Positions 33,982 to 45,211 of a stretch of 64,000 nt of DNA are shown piece by piece. The notes under the pieces are model-generated. The model did not search any database. It saw only the letters and a list, made by a program, of their open reading frames with translations, and was not told where the DNA came from. A program made the position numbers and the translations under genes. Origin of the DNA: Pomacea canaliculata (Eukaryota; Mollusca; Gastropoda; Architaenioglossa; Ampullariidae); contig NC_037596.1 of NCBI RefSeq assembly GCF_003073045.1, positions 13,327,950 through 13,391,949 on the forward strand. Direction: 5' to 3'. Within the stretch, counting starts at the first letter, position 1; every line of letters begins with the position of its first letter.

Positions 33982-36900
33982 ATGAAGAGCTTACTGTGTT
34001 CGGCCGTATTATTATCGTTGATGTCTGAGGCTACGTGTTCAGCGGAAATATGTAAGTAAATTTTCAAACATGTTTGTTTCAATATTTTCATAAGAATGTT
34101 GTTCAAGAACACTGGGCATCACTCTCACATTAACATCACAACAATCTCAAAGCAACAGCACCAAAAAAAAATTCAGTCAGGAGTTCTTTTTTGAAAATTT
34201 TGACAGATTATCCAACATAATTAAAAGGTCTAAATTTGTCTTAAAAAGTAAAACATTTATTTTTGAGAAATAAATCAGGACACATGATTTAACAGCTGAT
34301 CATGGGTGTTGCCCGTCTCTGCCAGTCCTACCTCTTCCTGGTGGAAAGAGAATTACTCTCGGTTATCTTAATTAGTTCCTACTTTCTATATTCTAAATGA
34401 CACACATACTTTTAATACTTCGAAATGACCACAGGTTTTCATAAGTTTTCTTCTATGCAAAAATAATTGAAAGTGAGGTGCCAAGGCAATTTTATGACAA
34501 ACAAAATATGAGAAAGTAAATGTTTAAGCTTACATAAAAGTAATTTTGATTCTGTTTACACTGCATGACACCTGAAGCACCTCTTCCTCCATCTGGTGTT
34601 GTCACAAAGTAGGTCTCCATTTGGTCGCTGGTTCCTGTGTATCCATGACTATAGTTCTCTAACCATTTCCAGGGGTTTCAAATGCAACCTGAAATAATGC
34701 ATAATCATATTGATGATCACATGATATTACAACATTGTTGACACCAGACAGTACTTGTATGCGACTGTTTATCATGCACAATTCATCATTATCTACACAA
34801 GATATTTTATACATTGTTTTGTTTGTTGGTTGGTTTGTTTTTTGTTGTTTTTGTTTGTTTTTGTTTTGTTTTGTTTTTTTTTGTGTGTTGTTGTTGGTTT
34901 TTTTTTTTGTTGTTGTTGTTAAAAGAAATCTTACCATACACAGTGTGTAATTCGTTTTATTGTATGAAAAATACAACGGCTAAAGTCATTGATGTTTCTC
35001 TCGTTGCTGTGTCTGAGAAAATGCTCGTCTAATACTCGGTAAATTAACCGTGACAACATACACAAAAGGTGATGTTCTTGTTGTTTTCCAGGTGCCAGGA
35101 TGGAGTTTGTAAACCTTACAGGTAACAATCTTCGTGCGGCGGAAAATGAATTCATCAACATCACCTTCTTGGTGTCTTGGGAAAACTGTTCTCGTGATCA
35201 CGTGTACCTCGTGAAGGTCTCCAGATTGGGCGAGAAATAAAACCTTGGACCTGTGCAAAATAATTCGTAACAACAGCACATACAATGTGTCACAACCGAC
35301 TAAATCCTGTCGTATTGCCAGCTCTAGCAACAACATAGAATTCTCTGAACAGGTCAAGTCTTCAGACACAGGATTTATATTCTCGGTTTCTGTTGACGAT
35401 TTATCTGAAAGGATCGATAAGATTATTACAAGTAAGTTTTTTTTTCTTCTAAAACACGAGATTCTAATTCACTGCGCAAAGCCAAACAGTATCACGGTCT
35501 AACGACTGATCACATGATTTGTTGTAGTACTTGTTACAGAGAAAATGCAGAATAAATGTCCAGATTGTATGTACTGGTATAAAAAGAAGGCTAAACTACA
35601 AGGTGGAAAGATACTAGAGAAACATGTGATATCAAAATTTATTAACAGCGATTATGTTTTAAAATAAAAGCAGTTCTCTTCGTACGCTTCCAACTGTTAC
35701 AGTCCGGCAGTCTCCTAGCAACTCATCGGCCGAAACAGGTAAGAAGTCGTTACTTTTATTATCAGCAATTGTTTATCATCAGTAACAGAAAAATTGCTAT
35801 TTTTTTTAAATTTAGAAACATTGTATTTTTATTCGTATAATTTACAGGATGACGGTGTTTTAAATGTGAATAAAACACTCGCTTTTTTTACATGACTTCA
35901 AATTGTTATAGAGTGTTTATCACATTTATAATTAAGTGTATTATTCATTAATAAAGAGAAATTTTTAACTTCCTGTTTTAAGACCTTGATTCTGTAAAAT
36001 AAATAAAGGGTTATTCGGTACAGGTTTTTGTACTACCGTGTCGTTTTCAATATTTGTTTATTTATTATTTGATATACCAAACCGCTGCCTCACTTTAAAT
36101 AACCTGAAACACATGTTAAAATGATCATCTCAGAGGCATGAAGATATAATGGTCCTACAACATCCCTCACAACAACAGTTTGGCCATAGACTCTACTTTT
36201 ATCAGTAGAGACGACAAGGCCCGATATTATCCATCAGATCTTTTTGTTTGATGATACATATTTTATATGAGTAAAGTGTGTGTGTGTTAATTAATGAAGC
36301 ATGGAGTATTTAAAAGCAGCTACCTTATCAAGTACACAATAATACAAATTCCTGTTTGTATAAACTATCTTTCAATTTCTGTCATTTCTCTCATTCTTTC
36401 CTTATTAATGTTAATGTAAAATGTACAGCGATTGTAAAGGGAATATACATACATAAAGTGCATTGCATTTTATTACAGAGACCTGAGATGTAATAATGTA
36501 TGTTTGGATTCCATTACCAAGAAAAACAGTTTCTTTAATTCAATTTGTTTACTTGCTTGTGTGATCTCGATAATAATTAGTCGAGCTGAGCAACGAAGCA
36601 ATTTGGTAGATAACATACTTCTGTAAGGGGAGATCAACATACTTCTGTAAGGGGAGATCAACATGCTTCTGTAAGGGGAGATCAACATGCTTCTGTAAAG
36701 GGGAGATCAACATGCTTCTGTAAAGGGAGATCAACATGCTTCTGTAAGGGGAGATCAACATGCTTCTGTAAAGGGAGATCAACATACTTCTGTAAAGGGA
36801 CTTCATTAAAAGCTTTTTTTTTTTTTTAAATCTCTGATCGTCTTAATAGACAGAACTATATTAGGTCAAAGTTTACATGAGTGCTAAAATTAGAAACCGT

Positions 36901-39900
36901 GCCATTGGTGATGCTGACGTCTTTGTGAGAATTCACATTTCACCAAGTAATTAGTTCAATAATCACGAAGACATATCCGGCATCACTTCATAGTAAGTAG
37001 TTATCACCTAAATGCTTCCTGTGCAGAACTCAGAACAATGAGCTTTTTGTTGACGACTTTACAGGGAAGCAACTGATGTACTTACTGTCAGTCTGTACTT
37101 CCCCAATATATTTCCCCATGTGGTCCTGAGACTTGGATTTCTCTCATTGCTCTTTACACTCACACTCAGAATGATGGGAAGTAATATCTTATGGTCTTGT
37201 GTCTTGATGTTGGATGTTGTGTTAACTGCCAGTGAGAATGGTATGTATTTTAGTTATGTTAGTGATAGAAGAGTGGGTATATGGATGAGGCTTTATGTTT
37301 CGTGAATATTTTTAGTATGTGGGTAGGAGAGAGAGAGAGACAGAACGAATGAGATTTGTAAAATATTCGCACACGCACGCACACACAAATATACCCCTAC
37401 ACACACACAAACACACACAGAACGAGAGAGACAAAAAAGATGATAAGGATCGGGAGAGAATGAGAATATGGATGATGATTCCTTAAATCGCTGAAAGTAG
37501 CAGCAACAGTGTCTCAAACAATTGGAGTTAGTGTTAGTCTGTCCTCACACAGGAGTGTTTTACTCTTGATACTACTTAACTCTCATCCCTTCATTTTCTT
37601 TCTTCCAGACACGACTGCCACCCTGACGACCATCACCACTACAGACCAGACGTCCACCACGACCAGCAAACCTGACGAAGGTGAGTACACCTCACCCATT
37701 CTCTCGGAATTTAAGAGAAATCTCATTTATAGTCTTTTCCTTATTTTGACCTTTTTTTTATATTTTCATACCTAAAAATAAAAAAGCTACAACGGAAAAA
37801 AGGTATAAAATACAAACAGCAAACTGAGGATGGATTACTATGTAAACATTGTGTTACAGGAAGCATTCACTCCAAGAACTTGTGGATTCCTCTCGTCGTC
37901 TCTGTCTTTATCTTGTTCATCGCTTTAATTGTCTTCTTCATTGTATACCGGCTGACATCGAGGGCACACAGAAGTGTAGTTGGTGAGTATCCACCGGCAG
38001 AAATAATAAAAATATAAACCAAGGTTAAAAAGGTGTGAATGAGGTGTAGATATTTTGTAAGCAATTTCTACAGTTAGATCATCTCTCTAACATACTTTTA
38101 TATGTATTTTATGGCATTTAAATGATCCTCATGCAGGTCTTCGTCTGTGTTTTGATACACTCGCTAAAAATACTTTTCCTAAATATAATGAACATCACCG
38201 ACATTTCTGGGGGATCGCACTGCAGACGCAGACACATAAATCTTCTAGCAATTAATCAACCTCATTCTGTAAACACTATTTTTTGCCGTCAACCCATTAC
38301 TTATCATCTATTGTTCTACATCGGTCTTGTATTTACGATATAAATAACACCAGCATCAACTGTGATTATGATCATTCTCGTTTTCCTGTACACAGGAAGT
38401 ATTGCTTGATATCGAAAAAAATATTACAAGGTCCTGTTAGCTACCCAGTAGGGAAGATACACCTTGGCAGTCAGCCATCTCCCTAGTGTGACTGTCATGA
38501 CAACTGTATAATGTTTTATACATACTCTAGTCTCATAGCTACACCACTAGTCATTTAAAACATTCTGATTATATTCTAGTGTAATGACAGTAAGTGGAAA
38601 ACACAAAACACAACATTGCAAGGAAAATGTTACAGGTGATTAGCTTTTAGTGTCAGCACCCAGTGAATGATGATATTAAAACCAGCGAACACAAAATTTA
38701 AAAAGAATTTAAAAAGTCAGGAATATTCAGTTTTTAGTTGCTTAAAAAATTCAAAGGAAAGACTTGAATTGAATTGGATGCAAGAGAAGGAACTGAGTTG
38801 AGAGAAAAAACTGAAATGAACTGCTCTTTATTCTTTAGGCCATTCGCTTCTCAGATTGCACAGGGCAAGGTGGAAATTGTGTAAATAAGTAACATTAAAT
38901 CACAACATACAACAGGGGAGAAATGTTGATTTCTAGACACACCAACATTTCAAATGCCAAAAGAGACTGAGACAGATAAAGAGAGAGATTATGGTACTGA
39001 CCTGTTGTCTAGAGACCATCAGTCAATCACAGTCACTTAAAAAGCAAGTGGCTACAAGTGACAACGGGAAAAAATTGCAGAACTAAGTGACAGCAACTCA
39101 CTGTATGAAACATGATGCCAGACAGCATTAAAAAACTTAAATGACAAAGGAGAGAGAGAGAACGGGGAGAAAGAGCGAGAAGACTTAATTCTATTCTAAG
39201 ACTGTGAAATGCTAATAAAATACTTTGTGTTTCAACAATATCATAATGTTTGCTTGTTTGTTTGTTTGTTTGTTTGTTTGTTTGTTTGTTTGTTTGTTTG
39301 TTTGTTTGTTTGTTTGCTTTTCTTACATTCCGTTTAACTCCTGCTTTACAGATCGCAGCAAAGTGAGGTATGTATCACATTTTCTATTCATCACATTTAC
39401 CAGTCTAACTGTTTTCATTAAAACTTTCATCAGTTGAATAGATGGAGTGACTACAGACCGAAGAAAACTGTGTTAACATGATCATAGAATACACTAAATG
39501 AACTGTCAGTTCTGTTCTGTACCATTCGACACTCTCCTACATTAACAATCTACAAAAAGACATTTTTCTTGTCTATTGTGAAAGCATCTGTTTCAAGAAA
39601 TGCGACGAATCATAAAACATTATTCTGTTTATAGCTAAAAAGGTTTGTACTAATTTCACAAGCTAATTGTCACATTAACCATTTTAAACCCTTTTATTTA
39701 CAATTCTATCTATAGGCAGTTCGTCAGGATGTCTTCAGATGTCAGTGGAAGCTGGAATTACTGCAAGTGGAGGCGGATTTTGCGGACAGAAGGTAAGGGT
39801 GGGTTCTAAGTTTACGAAAAAAAATGTTTGTTTAAAATCATTGTCACTACAAACACTTCAACTGGTGACTAATGATAAGAAAAGATGACCCTCTACATGC

Positions 39901-42900
39901 TCATGATGTCAGTGATGGTAGACGATGAAGTGAGGTCACCATGTTTCATACATCCATGTCTGGACTGAGTGCACTGGGAAAACAAATCATCCATTGTTTG
40001 ACAAGTTGTTTTCCTGATCTCATTTTCGCTGGTTTTCACGACTTTGAGGAAGGAAACAACATGAATGAATATCTTCCTCGGTGCAAGCGAACAGCTGAAG
40101 TTTTATCACTTCAAATGGTGGAAATATTTCACAAGCCACACACACGGCCATACATAGTTTTATATTATTACAGGAAGAGAGAGCAATAGATATTTTGTGC
40201 GAAATGTTTAAAAATGATTTTAAAAGATAATGCTTGTCTATATGTGTATGCCTGTGAGAGAGAGAGAGAAAAAAAATATGGAAATGTATACAAGTTCGTG
40301 TAAATCCACGTTGTATGTTGTTTTTAATTTTCCTTTCATGATCCCACTCAAATTTTCATTTTATTTCCGATGTATCAACCTCATTGGCTTCAAAATATGG
40401 CAAAGTCTAAATCTGTCCATAATTTCTTTGGTTTAGTGCATCAACAGCAGAAGCAACAACAACAACACCAAAAACAGAGAAATATTTATGGTTGGTAATG
40501 GGTTAAAAATATGTTATGGGGTAGGGAGAGAAAGTGAAGAATGAGGGATAGAGTCGCTCAGAGAGAGAGAGACAGACAGGAGATAGAGAGATGAGAGAAC
40601 GAGAGCAAATAGCAGGGAAACAATTTTATCTACACCTTCACTTTTTTATGCTCACCCGTTGCAGTACTCAAGCCATCAACCTCATTAGTTAAAAAATACA
40701 GGAAGAGAACAAGTATTTCATTGTTTTGCTAGCCTGATACTGAGCAGGAATAAGCTTGATTCAAAACAGATGAATCGAAAGTTGACAAGAACACCTCAAC
40801 CGGTAGAGGTAGCAGCAAAAATAAACCTGCATCCTGGCGAGTCTTTAAATAAAGCAGTGTGGGTTTACATATACATATATTTATGTCGGCGGACAGTTAA
40901 AACCTTTTCAGCTCTACACATTTGTCTGCTCCTTCTAAATTTGTCAGGTTATTTTGGTCTATGTTTCCACTTTGATGTAATTTACTCGGGTGGATGTTCA
41001 TTTTTTATTGTTTATTTTTGTCTATTTGACATGTCGCTGGTGGGTCTAAATGAAGTGTTACTGTGCAGAAGGAGTGTAAACACAGGTGTTTCACTATTTA
41101 AGAGTGTATTTTAAGAGAGCGAAAAAAAAAAACCAGCAGGATGAAAATTAGAGAAAAGAACACATAACATGACGGCAATGTGTATCTTCATTATAATTAC
41201 AAGCGGCAGGCTGTTCTTCTCTTCTCCCTCCCTTCCTCCACACCTCTTACCATCCCCACCACCCTCATTCAAAGGTATCTGTTCACAGGACCGGGTGCTT
41301 GGCCCGGATGTAGCCTTAGTCGCTGGCTCGGTGTAAAATTTATCAGTTTCCCTCCCCGCCTCCTCCAAAAGTGATTTGCTGTGTTCCGTAGCCAGGAGAA
41401 GGGAGGTCACCAGGTACATCACCGCATTATCTCCCCTCAGTTTTTCATTTAAACCCCCCACCACTTCGCTCCCCCTTCCACTGAGTTCCCCAAAGCTGTC
41501 AACCTCCACAAGTTAGGAAAGAGTACAAGTCTTTTACTATTTCTCTACTCAATTAATCATTAAGCTTTACTCGAACAAAGCGGCATAAAAACAAAACTGA
41601 CAAATTTACAGTCGGAAAAGTTTGTTGGACAAAAAGCTCTGGTACCCAGGCTAATTTGTTAGAATTTTTTTTTTTTTTTTTTTTGTATATCGAGGTAAAC
41701 TTTCACGACCTCTAGGATGCCCACAGGTGTGACTTACAAAGAAATTATTTCCTCCAACATTCTGACTGCCCGCAGGTGGTCTGTGGGAGTTCAGTCGCTT
41801 ACACCAACTGCTGGGCATCGGGGGCGACTACAGCAACGTGGCAGATGACTTGGAAAGCCCAACAGTCAGTGGCAGGGTGGGAGCCGACAGATTTTACGAA
41901 ACCATCGACAACGAAACAGAAGTCAGAAACCATCTTCCCAAGATTTCCGCCTCGGGCGATCCTCCAACTTCTCTGGACAACACCACTCAACATAGAGAGT
42001 CAAGTGAGTTCCTGACCCAAAACTATATTTTTCTTTCTAAACTCTGTTCAATAATTTTTAACTTCTAAGTAAAGAGAAAAGGAAAGAAAGAGTCACAGGG
42101 GACGACAGGCTAGGAAGTGGGAGCCTCATCAATCCCATTTTATTACCTTTCATCTTTCCTAACACCTAAATAAATCAGGTACCCGTACACCGGGTGGGAA
42201 TAAAGGCAATTTTCAAGCTGTTTTATAAGGTTCTTTTTCATTGTGTGTGACTTTTATAGCTACAATCTGGAATTCGAGGACATGAGTCATGAATAAAACT
42301 CACACCAGTCAGACCTGCCTTTGTTTCAGGTACTGACTGCTCACCCGATAAACTGTATTCGAAGACCAACGAGCTTCAGTTGACGGAAGGTGACTCATCT
42401 TTACATTACTGTAGTCGCAAGTACACACAATGGCGGGAGGGCGGGGGAGGATTTCTTTGTGAAACTTGGGATTAAATTTCTAATTTCATTATGTTGTGAT
42501 TTGACAAGGTGAAGCTGCTCGTCCAGACGACTACAATCACTTAGGCGAGATTCTCGAGAGACAAGAGAGTCGAACAGGTGAGTGTCACGTGACAGAGATG
42601 GAAAACCGATAGATGCATGTACAGATGTGTGTATGTGTGTGCGTGAGAGAGGGACAGAGACACAGAGAGACAGACAGACAGAGAGACAGACATGTGAGTC
42701 GATGTGCGTGACTGAGTGAAAGTGTTCATGTTTATGTGTGTGAGTGTGTGTGTGCACGTGCGTCTGTGGTCGGGTGAGGGTGTACGTGTCAGTGTGTGCG
42801 TGTGTGAGGTCATGTGTGTAATGTTCATACATTTCATAATTGTTCACATTCTGTTTATCATCAGATCCAGATGCTGGCCCTGACGACTATATTTCCATCC

Positions 42901-44958
42901 GGAAAATTCGCGAAAGAAAACAAGCCGTAAAAGGTAGATGTGTAATAATTTTGACAGACATACAAACATACAGATGGACGAACAGACTCACGCACACGTA
43001 TTTGAGCAGCGAATAGGCATGTGTCTATGTGTCAGTGTGCGTGCATTAGTTTGTTTTTGTTTTTACATCTGATTTCTTTATGTTGAGGCTTAACATCGGA
43101 TCCAGTTACTGGCGCTGATGAGTATATTTCCCTCGGGAAAATTCGCAAAAGAAAAGAAGTTCAAAAAGGTGAATGTAAAGAAAATCAGACAGACAGACAG
43201 ACAAGGTCGGGTAGGTTGACAGGTTGGGTGGGTAAAGGTATTCTATGAATATGAGCCAATATGGACTGAAACACATGTTCTGTGTGTGTGTGTGTGTGAA
43301 AGAGAGAGGTAGAGAAAGAAAGAGAATAAAAGAGAAAGAATATGTGTTTGTTTGTGTGACTTTTGCACGAGTCAGGTGTATGTTCTTAAATTTCCTATTT
43401 CTTCTCGCTAAGGTTTAACATCAGCTCCGGTTACTGCCACTGACGAGTATGTCTCTATCAGGAAAATTCGCGAAAGAAAAGAAGCCCAAAAAGGTAGGTG
43501 TGAAGTAATTCCAACAGACAGAAAAACAACAAAACAGATATAAATAAACAGACTCAGGCACACATAATGATATAAAGTAGGATATGAATAGACATGCGAG
43601 CGCGGGCGTGTGTGGAGGATCTCCTAAATAGTTAAGTGTGAGTGAGTGAGACAATGAATTGTAGAATTATGCAAGCTGTAGTATGGCTCCACTAAAATAC
43701 TTATTAAATAATTAATACTTATTAATATAAATTTTATATTGCCATGCAGCAGAGGCAGACAACAGTGGGGACGACTATGTACCCATCACCGACATCTGTG
43801 AGCGGAAAAGGAAAGCCAAGGCAGGTGAGTAAACACGAATACCATCGACAGTTTTCTCGTCCTTGTTTTCATCTTTTTAATGCCACCGGCGATGACAATG
43901 ATTAATTTTATTTCTTTATTTCACAGACGCCTTGGACAGTACTTACGTGTCGATCAGTGACATCAAATCGAGGAAGAAAATGAAACGAGCAGGTAAAGCT
44001 TTAAGAATAATAATAATGATGATGATGATGATGATGATATAATAATAATTTTTAAGGCTTAAAGTCGGATCAAATGACTGGCCTGACGACTATATTTTCC
44101 TCGAAGAATTCGCATAAAAAAAGCTGAAAAAGGTGACTCCTTACATGGTAGGGAATAGGTAATAAAACTAATAAATTATTTCCTCTTTTTTTTTGCGTTG
44201 ACCTAATGAGTGGTCATGAAGGAGACCCCACAACTGGGTCTTACAGACCCCCGACAGCTCGGTAAGGAGGGTATGATGACATTATCTACAGAACATTGTC
44301 CTCAGATGTTAGACACACAACCAGCAGACACTAGGTGACTGTTAGAAGCATCTTGTCCTAATGAATTTAAACGGTTATGGTCTCTACATGTCACACTTTA
44401 CTTTACCTTCCTGTCTGCCGACAGATGGCGATAAAAGACTCTGGGACACAGGAAGAACAGCAGGTACTCTAAAAGATCAGGTATGTCCTAGTAGGTCTCT
44501 ATTATTGAAAAGGAAAATGGACATAAAATTAACTGCTCGATATCAACATTACTATTTAGATTTTTAAATAAAATTCAGGTAGTGGTTTGACAATAAACTA
44601 TCTACGGGTGGTGATATGTATAAAGGAGATTTCAACTTTAATAATAACAATCGAGGAAAGTAATGGCTGAGAGTAAAAGACGAACCAACAAAGAAATAAA
44701 AATGATAGAAAGAATGGACGTGAAGCTCAGAATCTGTTGGATATCAAGATATTTCATATTTTTTCATCTCTTTCACGAAATGACTCTCAGGTAACGGAGG
44801 ACAATGTCGATGTCACTGATGCCAGTCCTGACGACAGTGCCACCTGTCGGACATCCACGGATGATGCCAGCAAGCGTGTGTCTATCGTACTTCTCGACAC
44901 CAACGGTCAGTGTGTCACCGTGGACTTCTCGACAGAAACATTGCAAAGACCCCTGTAG
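33982..44958 (+). CDS. Unit J: full-length type I receptor with 12-exon signalling tail (one ectodomain frameshift)
   Basis: Exons: signal peptide 33982-34051 (MKSLLCSAVLLSLMSEATCS, then AEI), ectodomain 35092-35431, linker 35703-35738 (IRQSPSNSSAET), Thr-rich stalk 37609-37680, TM 37860-37982, tail 39352-39367, 39716-39792, 41776-42003, 42330-42389, 42509-42577, 42865-42933, 43088-43168, 43413-43493, 43750-43824, 43927-43992, 44425-44480, 44791-44958. I chose the ATG at 33982 because it gives a clean signal peptide aligned with other units; an in-frame upstream ATG at 33931 would add an unlikely leader. The ectodomain lacks 2 nt relative to unit E near 35240 and hits TAA; everything else is open, with phases matching at every junction. 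Without the lesion the product would be about 570 residues. Function unknown; the architecture is that of a signalling surface receptor. Confidence 0.7.
35092..35431 (+). CDS. Unit J ectodomain exon (2-nt deletion)
   Basis: 340 nt instead of the expected 342. Starts CARMEFVNLTGNNLRAAENE, keeps WENCSRDHVYLVKVSRLGEK then TAA; the remaining part is open two bases on: LDLCKI, NNSTYNVS, KSCRIASSSNNIEFSE, FIFSVSVDD. Compared with E, the change lies in the variable loop between the second and third Cys. Real inactivating mutation and assembly indel are both possible. Confidence 0.75.
36613..36803. repeat. 24-bp minisatellite in unit J intron
   Basis: About eight tandem copies of CTTCTGTAAGGGGAGATCAACATG with 23/24-bp length variation in the G run and ATAC/ATGC variants. 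No spacers, so not a CRISPR array. It lies between the linker and stalk exons of unit J. Confidence 0.95.
37370..37425. repeat. CA-rich microsatellite
   Basis: Imperfect CACA/CGCA run in the intron before the J stalk exon. Confidence 0.85.
37609..37680 (+). CDS. Unit J Thr-rich stalk exon
   Basis: 24 codons, phase 1-1, starts DTTATLTTITTTDQ and ends SKPDE. High Thr/Ser content suggests an O-glycosylated stalk. Homologous exons: E 15768-15842, F 19213-19290, G 23163-23233. Confidence 0.8.
37860..37982 (+). CDS. Unit J transmembrane exon
   Basis: 41 codons, phase 1-1: GSIHSKNLW, hydrophobic core PLVVSVFILFIALIVFFIVY, then basic RLTSRAHRSVV. The donor GTGAGT leads into the first tail microexon at 39352. 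Confidence 0.85.
39248..39317. repeat. (TTTG)n microsatellite
   Basis: About 17 copies of a tetranucleotide immediately upstream of the first cytoplasmic microexon of unit J (39352). Its closeness to the acceptor might affect splicing (inference). Confidence 0.95.
39352..39792 (+). CDS. Unit J tail exons 1-2: membrane-proximal cytoplasmic segment
   Basis: A 16-nt microexon 39352-39367 (DRSKV plus two bases) joins in phase 2 to 39716-39792 (RQFVRMSSDVSGSWNYCKWR, then R-I-L-R-T-E). Acceptors CTTTACAG and CTATCTATAG, donors GTATGT and GTAAGG. These are the only phase-2 junctions within the receptor. The second exon is basic with Trp and Tyr. Confidence 0.65.
41776..42003 (+). CDS. Unit J tail exon 3, large cytoplasmic exon with two Tyr motifs
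   Basis: 228-nt phase 1-1 exon, acceptor CTGCCCGCAG, donor GTGAGT. Contains GGDYSNVADDLE (Y-S-N-V, with Asn at +2 as preferred by Grb2-type SH2 domains) and DRFYETIDNETE (Y-E-T-I). Acidic overall. Codon use here is more GC-rich than in the ectodomain exons, suggesting stronger constraint. Confidence 0.75.
42330..42389 (+). CDS. Unit J tail exon 4
   Basis: 60-nt phase 1-1 exon: STDCSPDKLYSKTNELQLTE. Acceptor TTGTTTCAG, donor GTGACT. One Tyr (LYSKT). Confidence 0.65.
42509..43992 (+). CDS. Unit J tail exons 5-10: tandem Tyr-motif cassettes
   Basis: Six phase 1-1 exons of 69, 69, 81, 81, 75 and 66 nt at 42509, 42865, 43088, 43413, 43750 and 43927. Each has one motif: DDYNHL, DDYISI, DEYISL, DEYVSI, DDYVPI, STYVSI. 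Each motif is followed by an I-x-x-R/K-x-K basic stretch (KIRERKQ, KIRKRKE, KIRERKE, DICERKR, DIKSRKK). The consensus is acidic-acidic-Tyr-I/V-S/P-I/L, like ITAM halves or SH2 ligands; STYVSI also fits the ITIM pattern. Tyr-to-Tyr spacing is about 23-27 residues, wider than in a classical ITAM. Exons at 43088 and 43413 are recent duplicates (both GLTS start). Any number of cassettes can be skipped without shifting the frame. Confidence 0.8.
42605..42820. repeat. TG/GA-rich microsatellite in tail intron
   Basis: Interspersed GTGT and GAGACAGA runs between tail exons 5 and 6; further short GT and GACA runs lie at 43188-43202 and 43278-43298. Confidence 0.8.
44011..44038. repeat. (GAT)n microsatellite
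   Basis: Short ATG/GAT and AAT run before the degenerate cassette at 44057. Confidence 0.85.
44057..44132 (+). pseudogene. Degenerate Tyr-motif cassette exon
   Basis: A 76-nt segment after acceptor-like TTTTTAAG, similar to the exons at 43088 and 43413 (GLKSDQMTG start). A frameshift separates this from DDYIFLEEFA in another frame, and a stop follows; phase is no longer preserved. A donor-like GTGACT follows. Best explained as a seventh cassette that has died. Confidence 0.65.
44425..44958 (+). CDS. Unit J tail exons 11-12 and stop codon
   Basis: Exon 44425-44480 (DGDKRLWDTGRTAGTLKDQ) starts in phase 1 and ends in phase 0; exon 44791-44958 begins VTEDNVDVTDASPDD and ends at TAG after TLQRPL. 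Acceptors TGCCGACAG and TGACTCTCAG, donor GTATGT. The last exon is acidic, Ser/Thr/Asp-rich, and ends with a short hydrophobic segment (RVSIVLLDTNGQCVTVDF). No Tyr. Confidence 0.7.
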
Positions 44959-45200
44959 GTGCCACCCGCCACCCGCATCTGGTTTGTGATACGGCCGCTG
45001 GATAGATACCCAGGATGTGGATTGTAAACTTATTCCATATATATATATTCCACACACACATTTTTCCACTGGAAAATGTAAGTGAATAGGAGCTACAACA
45101 CTATGACATATAATAGACAGTTGTGAATATTAGAAAGGTCGACAAGTGAAAAGTTTAAAAGTGTTGATGACAAAACTAAGGTTTCCATGATAACAATCAA

Positions 45201-45211
45201 AATAAAATAAA
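45201..45211 (+). terminator. Candidate polyadenylation signals of unit J
   Basis: Overlapping AATAAAATAAAA 242 nt after the unit J stop, followed by a long A run. A second AATAAA at 46021 could serve a longer 3' UTR. Confidence 0.45.

Noticed and set aside
36473..36806. Regular repeats resembling a CRISPR array or a repeat protein (L-I-S-P-Y-R-S-M)
   Set aside because: Direct 24-bp repeats without spacers in an intron of an animal gene; a minisatellite.
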